Part shown: positions 55,607-64,000 of the stretch, piece by piece | How positions within the stretch are numbered: the stretch's first letter is position 1 | Layout of the letters: each line of letters opens with the position of its first letter | Source of the DNA: JAJDTQ01 sp965204235 | GTDB taxonomy: Bacteria; Desulfobacterota; Binatia; UBA9968; JAJDTQ01 | DNA length: 64,000 nucleotides | Assembly: GCA_965204235.1 (NCBI GenBank) | Contig: OZ241979.1 | Location: 558,001 to 622,000, forward strand | Reading direction: 5' to 3' | The notes under the pieces: generated by a model | The model's input: only the letters and a program-made list of their open reading frames with translations | Told to the model about the DNA's origin: nothing | The model's database searches: none | Made by a program: the position numbers and the translations under genes

Positions 55607-57616
55607 ATGGCGGTAGATAGTTCGTCGGCGGAAGGCCCCGGGCTGACGCCCACGCCGCCCACTGGTTGGGCGGGCGTTCTCCGCGAAGCGTGGACGTTCG
55701 CGCGGGCGCTCGCCGCCTACCGTCCGCGCACGGCCGCGATGACGGTGCTGCTCCTGCTTGCGTCGAGCGCAACCGACGCGTTGGGTCTCTTCATGCTCAT
55801 CCCTCTCCTGCACGCCGTCGGCGCCAGCGCAGCGGACGGCCAACAGGGCATGGTTGCAAGGATCCTCGCCGACATGGCGGATACCGTGGGACCGGAACGG
55901 CTCCTGCCCGCGGTGCTCGGCGGCTTCGTCGCGCTCGCCGTCGTCCGCTCGGTGACCGTCTGGCGGCGAGACGTACTGCTCGCCAGGACACGGCTCGGCT
56001 TCGTCACCCAGTTGCGCGAGACGCTGCACGAGGCGGTGGCTCAGGCGAACTGGCGGTTTCTCGCGGGCCAACGCCAGTCCGACCTCCAGCAGGTGCTGAC
56101 GGGGGAGGTGCATCGCATCGGCCAGGCGAGCTTCCACCTGTTGCGGATGACCGCGGCCGGCATCCTGGCGGCGACGCAAACCGCGGGCGCCTTCCTCATC
56201 TCGCCCCTGGTCTCCACCGTGGCCCTGTCCACGGGCGTCGTGTTGCTCGCCCTGATACGACCGCTGCTTCGGCGTTCGCAGACCCTGGGCGACCAGATCA
56301 CCGTTGTCAACCGCGCGATTTTCGCCCACGTGCAGGACTTTCTGGCCGGCCTCAAACCCGCCAAGGCCTACACCGCGGAACGGGTCCACGCAAACCGCTT
56401 CGGCGAGGCCGTCTCGGCCATGCGCCAACGTCAGATGGCCTCCGTAAAGGCGGTCGCGGTGGCGCGGGCGATGCTCAACGTGGGCGCCGCGGCAGCGTTG
56501 GCGGCAACGGCGTGGTTCGCCATCGCCGGAACCGGACTCACGCTGCCGGAACTCGCCGTCGTGGCGGCGCTCTTCGCCCGCGTGATGTCCGCGCTGATGA
56601 ACTTGCAGGACAGCGCGCAGGAGTTCGCCAACGCGCTGCCCGCATACGGCTACGCGCAGGAAGCGCTGCGCGCGCTGCGGCGCGCAACGGAAGACGCGGC
56701 CGGAGCAGATCCCTCGACGGGGAAGCGCGAGGAGCGACCGGATCCTTGCCGGAACGAGCCCCGCATGGCGCTGCACGCGGCGCTGACGGTTCGCGGCGTG
56801 TCCTTCGACTACGGGCAGCGGACGCAAACGGGAGCACGGCGGCCGGCGCTGAACGGCGTGGACCTGGACGTCCTCGCCGGAAAGATCACGGCCATCTCGG
56901 GGCCGTCGGGCGCCGGCAAGAGCACGCTGGCGGACGTCCTGCTCGGCTTGCTGGAGCCCACGAGCGGCGCGGTGCTGGTGGACGGCGTCCCTCTCGACCG
57001 CTCGAACCGACGCCGCTGGAGGCGTTCCTGCGCCTATGTGCCGCAAGATCCCTACCTGTTCCACGACACGGTCCGGGCGAACGTCGCATGGGGCCGGCCC
57101 CATGCGAACGACCGCGACGTCTGGCGGGCGCTGCGCCAGGCGGCGGCAGCGGATTTCGTGGCGGGGCTGCCGCAGGGCCTGGATACCGTGGTGGGAGACC
57201 GCGGCGGACGACTGTCGGGCGGCGAACGGCAGCGCATCGTCCTGGCCCGGGCCTTGCTCCTGAAGCCGACGCTGCTGGTGTTGGACGAAGCAACCAGCCA
57301 ACTGGACACCCGGACCGAACAACGCGTCGTGGAAGCGCTGCGGTCGCTGCGCGGCCGTACGACGGTGGTCGCCATGGCCCATCGCGAGGCGTTGACGGCC
57401 GCGGCAGACCGCGTCGTGCTGCTGGACTCGGGCCGGGTGGCGGCGACCCCTGCCCCGCGGCCGGCCCTCGCCGGCGCGGGCGGCAACGGGCATCGGACGA
57501 CCCGCGACGTGGACCGCGCACCCCCTGCCCCCCGCGGGGGTGGGTCCGCGGACCGGGACGGGGAACGGCCTGACGGCGCTGCTCCCGCCGGCGTCGAGCG
57601 CAGCCGGCCGTCCTGA
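55607..57616 (+). CDS. ABC exporter, fused membrane and ATPase domains
   Basis: A 669 aa half-transporter. Six transmembrane helices lie at about 38-335, then an ATPase domain at about 390-600 with Walker A GPSGAGKST, Q-loop VPQDPYLF, signature LSGGERQRIVLARALL and Walker B LLVLDEATSQLD. The last 60 residues are a Pro/Arg/Gly-rich low-complexity tail that is unusual in this family. It is the probable exit route for the product of the neighbouring sulfotransferase and glycosyltransferase genes. Confidence 0.92.
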   Translation: MAVDSSSAEGPGLTPTPPTGWAGVLREAWTFARALAAYRPRTAAMTVLLLLASSATDALGLFMLIPLLHAVGASAADGQQGMVARILADMADTVGPERLLPAVLGGFVALAVVRSVTVWRRDVLLARTRLGFVTQLRETLHEAVAQANWRFLAGQRQSDLQQVLTGEVHRIGQASFHLLRMTAAGILAATQTAGAFLISPLVSTVALSTGVVLLALIRPLLRRSQTLGDQITVVNRAIFAHVQDFLAGLKPAKAYTAERVHANRFGEAVSAMRQRQMASVKAVAVARAMLNVGAAAALAATAWFAIAGTGLTLPELAVVAALFARVMSALMNLQDSAQEFANALPAYGYAQEALRALRRATEDAAGADPSTGKREERPDPCRNEPRMALHAALTVRGVSFDYGQRTQTGARRPALNGVDLDVLAGKITAISGPSGAGKSTLADVLLGLLEPTSGAVLVDGVPLDRSNRRRWRRSCAYVPQDPYLFHDTVRANVAWGRPHANDRDVWRALRQAAAADFVAGLPQGLDTVVGDRGGRLSGGERQRIVLARALLLKPTLLVLDEATSQLDTRTEQRVVEALRSLRGRTTVVAMAHREALTAAADRVVLLDSGRVAATPAPRPALAGAGGNGHRTTRDVDRAPPAPRGGGSADRDGERPDGAAPAGVERSRPS

Positions 57617-57646
57617 TTGACAGTCCCCTGCCCCGTGGGCTAGTTT
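57617..57646 (+). promoter_or_regulatory. Predicted sigma-70 promoter for the LLM-hydrolase pair
   Basis: TTGACA at 57617-57622, 18 nt, TAGTTT at 57641-57646, directly after the ABC exporter stop. Confidence 0.45.
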
Positions 57647-57660
57647 GCTCCCGCACAGGC

Positions 57661-57694
57661 TCGCCGCGGCTGTCTCATCGCCGCGGCTGTCTCA
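57661..57694 (+). repeat. Perfect 17-bp tandem repeat in the 5' leader
   Basis: TCGCCGCGGCTGTCTCA occurs twice back to back (57661-57677, 57678-57694), just downstream of the predicted promoter and ahead of the GGGAGGA ribosome site. Confidence 0.9.
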
Positions 57695-57708
57695 CATTGG
57701 GAGGACGA

Positions 57709-58953
57709 ATGCACCCGGTACGGCTCTTCTGTTGGCATTTCATGGCGTATCCGCATCTGCCCGAGGACTTCGACGAGAAGTACGACTCGGGTTGGGTCAC
57801 GGTTCCCAACAGCCTGTGGGACTCCGAAAAGTCCCGGGGGCTGTTCCAGGAATACATCGACCAGCTCGCCTACGCCGACGAGTTGGGCTTCGACGGGCTG
57901 GTGCTGAACGAACACCACCAGAACATCTACGGCCTCATGCCTTCGCCCAACCTCATCGCCGCGGCGTTGACCCAGCGCTCCGCCAGGGCCAGGATCGTCG
58001 TGCTGGGCAACCTGCTCCCCCTGCACCTCAACCCCCTCCGGGTGGCGGAAGAATACGCCATGCTGGACAACATGAGCAACGGGCGCGTCATCGCCGGGTT
58101 CGCCCCCGGCGGCGGCCCGGAGAACTACAACTACGACGTGCCGTCGGTGACCTCCAGGGAACGTTTCTGGGAGGCCGTGGACCTGGTGGTGCGTTCCTGG
58201 ACGGACGACGGCCCGTTCCGCCACGAGGGCCGCTATTATCCCCTGCGTTACGTCAATCCCTGGCCCAAGCCGACCCAGAAACCCCATCCCCCCATATGGG
58301 TGCCGGGTTCCCGCAGCGCGTCCACGCTGACGGAGGTGGCGAAGCGCGGCTATTGCTATTTCCTGTCGTCCCGGAGCCACGGAGGGGAGACCTACAAGGC
58401 CCGGGAACAGTTCTCCCAGGTGCTGGAAGAGCACGGCGACTCCTACCAACCCTTCCGCATGGGCATCCTGATGTCCGCCTACGTCGGGGAGACCGACGCC
58501 CAGGCCAGGGAGGAAGCCGAGGAGGGCGTATGGTACTTCCTGCGCAACTGCCTCAAGGGACACCTGCGCAAGGAAGGGCGCCAACTCACCTTCGGCGCCG
58601 GCGTTCCCTACATCCCCGCGCCGGCCTGGAAAGAGTACCTGAAGCACTCCGACCCCGAACGTTCCATGCTGGGGGACGTGCAGGACTGGGACGAGCTCGA
58701 CAAGGCCCAGTCCATCGTCGTGGGCAGTCCCGAAACCGTGCACCGGAAGATCCTCGACCTCGTGGAGAAATCGCAGGTGGGCAACCTGCTGATCCAGTTC
58801 CACCTCGGCAACATGCCCGCGGAGCTCGCGCTCGAAAGCCAGCGCCGGTTCGCGACCCGGGTGGCGCCGGCCCTGAGGGAGGACTCCGCAAGGGCCTTCG
58901 CCAAGGCCTACCCGAGGATGGAAGAGGGCGTCGCCGCGGGAGCGGTGGCGTGA
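57709..58953 (+). CDS. LLM-class flavin-dependent monooxygenase
   Basis: A 414 aa luciferase-like TIM-barrel enzyme. It begins MHPVRLFCWHFMAYPHLPED; VLNEHHQNIYGLMPSPNLIA and NGRVIAGFAPGGGPENYNYD are typical flavin-site segments of LLM oxygenases. GGGAGG lies 7 nt before the ATG at 57709. The stop overlaps the next gene's GTG start (GTGA), so oxygenase and hydrolase are likely translated together: oxygenate, then hydrolyse. The reducing partner is not in the window. Confidence 0.9.
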   Translation: MHPVRLFCWHFMAYPHLPEDFDEKYDSGWVTVPNSLWDSEKSRGLFQEYIDQLAYADELGFDGLVLNEHHQNIYGLMPSPNLIAAALTQRSARARIVVLGNLLPLHLNPLRVAEEYAMLDNMSNGRVIAGFAPGGGPENYNYDVPSVTSRERFWEAVDLVVRSWTDDGPFRHEGRYYPLRYVNPWPKPTQKPHPPIWVPGSRSASTLTEVAKRGYCYFLSSRSHGGETYKAREQFSQVLEEHGDSYQPFRMGILMSAYVGETDAQAREEAEEGVWYFLRNCLKGHLRKEGRQLTFGAGVPYIPAPAWKEYLKHSDPERSMLGDVQDWDELDKAQSIVVGSPETVHRKILDLVEKSQVGNLLIQFHLGNMPAELALESQRRFATRVAPALREDSARAFAKAYPRMEEGVAAGAVA

Positions 58954-59765
58954 GCCGGCGCACCATCGAGATCAACGGCCGGAAGGTCTCGGTGCTGGAG
59001 GGCGGCGCCGGCGACGCCACCCTCTACCTCCACGGCTTCGCGGACGTCCACGGGGTCACCGAGGGCTGGCTGCCGTTCCACGAGAAGCTGCTGGAAGCCT
59101 GCCGCGTGTATGCCCCCGCACATCCGGGTTGCGCGGAGTCCGACGAGATCGCCCACCTGGAGTCCGTCGAGGACCTGGTCTTCCATTACCTGGAGGTGAT
59201 CGACGCCCTGGGGCTCCAGCGGTTCCACCTGGTGGGCGCCTGTGTCGGGGGATGGGTGGCCGCGGAGCTCGCGGCGCGCCACCCGGAAAAGGTCGGCCGG
59301 CTCGTGCTCATGGACGCCTCGGGCCTGTTCGTGCCCGGGGAGCCCATCGGCGACGTCTTCATGATGTCCCACCCGCGCCGCGGCTCCGACTACTCGGAGC
59401 TCAGGGCCATGCTGTTCGCCAGCGACCGGACGCCGGTGGGGCGCAGGCTGTTCCCGGACGGCCGGGGCGAACTCGACGACGAGGTGCGGCGTTACCAGAT
59501 GCTCCGGTTCGCCAACCGGTTCGGCTTCCACCCGCCCTACTTCTACAACCGCTCGCTGCGGAGCCGACTGCACCGCATCGGCGCGCCCACGCTGGTGCTG
59601 TGGGGCGCAGAGGACCACATGGTGCCCGTGGCCCACGGCGAGGCCTATGCCGCAGGGATCCCCCACTCCGGCGGCGTGGAGGTCCTGGAAGGCGCGGGCC
59701 ACAGTCCCCAGGCGGAAGACCCGGAGGCAGCGGCCGCCCGGGTCGCCCGGTTCCTGAAAGGATAG
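58950..59765 (+). CDS. Alpha/beta hydrolase with Cys nucleophile, paired with LLM monooxygenase
   Basis: A 271 aa alpha/beta-hydrolase. The nucleophile elbow reads LVGACVGGW, so Cys98 stands where Ser is normal. Acid D lies in LWGAEDHMVPV and His in EGAGHSPQAEDP. HGFADVHG at 29-36 supplies the oxyanion side. A Cys nucleophile occurs in dienelactone hydrolases, but this protein is otherwise of the canonical alpha/beta-hydrolase type. Coupled to the LLM gene by GTGA overlap. Confidence 0.85.
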   Translation: MSRRTIEINGRKVSVLEGGAGDATLYLHGFADVHGVTEGWLPFHEKLLEACRVYAPAHPGCAESDEIAHLESVEDLVFHYLEVIDALGLQRFHLVGACVGGWVAAELAARHPEKVGRLVLMDASGLFVPGEPIGDVFMMSHPRRGSDYSELRAMLFASDRTPVGRRLFPDGRGELDDEVRRYQMLRFANRFGFHPPYFYNRSLRSRLHRIGAPTLVLWGAEDHMVPVAHGEAYAAGIPHSGGVEVLEGAGHSPQAEDPEAAAARVARFLKG

Positions 59766-59787
59766 CCGGGGCGGGAGGCCGCCCCGG
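59766..59787. terminator. Palindromic hairpin between convergent genes
   Basis: CCGGGGCGG (59766-59774) pairs with CCGCCCCGG (59779-59787) around a four-base loop. No T-run follows, so function as a terminator in either direction is likely but unproven. Confidence 0.5.
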
Positions 59788-59824
59788 AAGGTCGCCGGGC
59801 GCCACGGCGCCGACCGTCGCATCC

Positions 59825-63504
<3,680 letters not shown>

Positions 63505-63508
<4 letters not shown>

Positions 63509-64000
63509 CGCCCGGTCTTCCCCTTGCCCCGGGGCGCCGGCGCTTCCGGCGTGACGTATGCGGCGCTGATGCCTCCGTCCACCACGAACTCGGCGCCGGT
63601 CACGAAGGAGGATTCGTCGCTGGCCAGGTAGAGCGCGGCCCGGGCGATCTCCCGGGCCTCGCCGAAGCGCCCCATGGGAATGTGCACGAGACGACGCTGC
63701 CGCTTCCTCGGGGTATCCAGCACCTTCATCAGGAGCTCGGTGCGCAGGGGGCCGGGGCACAGGGCGTTGACCCGGATGTTCTCCCGGGCGTGGACCACCG
63801 CCAGTTCCCGGGTCAGGGCCACCACGCCCCCCTTGCTCGCGGTGTAGGCGAGCTGCGGCGTGGCGGCGCCCATCAACGCCACGAACGAGGCCGTGTTGAT
63901 GACCGAGCCTCCTCCCGACCGGCGCAGCGCCGGTATCCCGTGCTTGCACCCCAGGAACACCCCCTTGAGGTTCACCGCCAGCGTCGCGTCCCAGACCGCT
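63505..64000 (-). CDS. Short-chain dehydrogenase/reductase (N-terminus cut by window edge)
   Basis: The C-terminal 164 codons or so of a classical SDR. The frame stays open to the window edge (VWDATLAVNLKGVF...). Catalytic YTASKGG (YxxxK) and NTASF Ser lie in the usual order, followed by RVNALCPGPLRTELL and FVTGAEFVVDGG. The nucleotide-binding GxxxGxG region lies outside. It is coupled to metH by ATGA overlap. Confidence 0.9.

Overview
This is a high-GC window, apparently from an uncultivated Gram-negative bacterium. Evidence for that is the ftsE-ftsX-envC-ctpA division/periplasm block, the rpsU-cvpA-dnaG-rpoD block and full-length cobalamin-dependent methionine synthase. It also carries many flavin and amidohydrolase-type catabolic genes (two luciferase-like monooxygenases, a UbiD-like decarboxylase, a ThDP enzyme, two COG2159-type amidohydrolases, a dienelactone hydrolase). 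That mix resembles uncultivated lineages such as Tectomicrobia, Binatota or Rokubacteria, but placement is inference only. No rRNA gene is present; there is one tRNA with a CAU anticodon.

Layout. (1) 1-9.6 kb, all on the minus strand: a defence island. A type I restriction-modification operon reads hsdM, a PIN-toxin stub, hsdS, a HEPN gene broken by one in-frame TAA, an N-terminal relic of a second hsdR, an RHH antitoxin-like gene, darT, darG, then intact hsdR running off the window. The AT-richer DarTG/HEPN block appears to have been inserted between hsdS and hsdR. (2) 9.7-17.9 kb: amidase, dienelactone hydrolase, two related amidohydrolases, a rhomboid protease and a rhodanese whose catalytic cysteine codon is TGA followed by a SECIS-like hairpin, a candidate selenoprotein. 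Two families of interspersed repeats lie between these genes. (3) 17.8-29.1 kb, minus strand: tRNA, rpoD, dnaG, cvpA, rpsU, tlyA, xseB, xseA, ctpA, envC-like, ftsX, ftsE, a conserved housekeeping block with several 4-nt start/stop overlaps.

(4) 29.2-36.6 kb: B12-binding radical SAM enzyme, SirB1-like protein, ThDP enzyme, luciferase-like oxidoreductase without a normal start codon, and an MFS transporter. (5) 36.6-40.1 kb: a solitary MmeI-type (type IIL) restriction-modification gene bracketed by inverted copies of repeat A, next to repeat B. (6) 40.2-47.4 kb: UbiD-like decarboxylase with a good sigma-70 type promoter and a terminator, phosphohexomutase, Xaa-Pro aminopeptidase, formamidase-like hydrolase and a periplasmic SH3 protein.

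(7) 47.4-57.6 kb: a probable surface-glycan or secreted-metabolite locus. It has a GT2 glycosyltransferase, a sulfotransferase, a fused Gfo/Idh-SDR protein, an HTTM-like membrane protein, an arylsulfotransferase-like protein, a small membrane protein ending in a run of 30 G, and an ABC exporter. (8) 57.6-64 kb: a coupled LLM monooxygenase and alpha/beta-hydrolase pair with a Cys nucleophile, converging on metH, which is itself coupled to a partial SDR gene at the window edge.

The two most unusual signals are the TGA-for-cysteine rhodanese at 14571-15410 and the type I R-M operon that carries DarTG, a HEPN protein and fossil pieces of hsdR and toxin-antitoxin genes.
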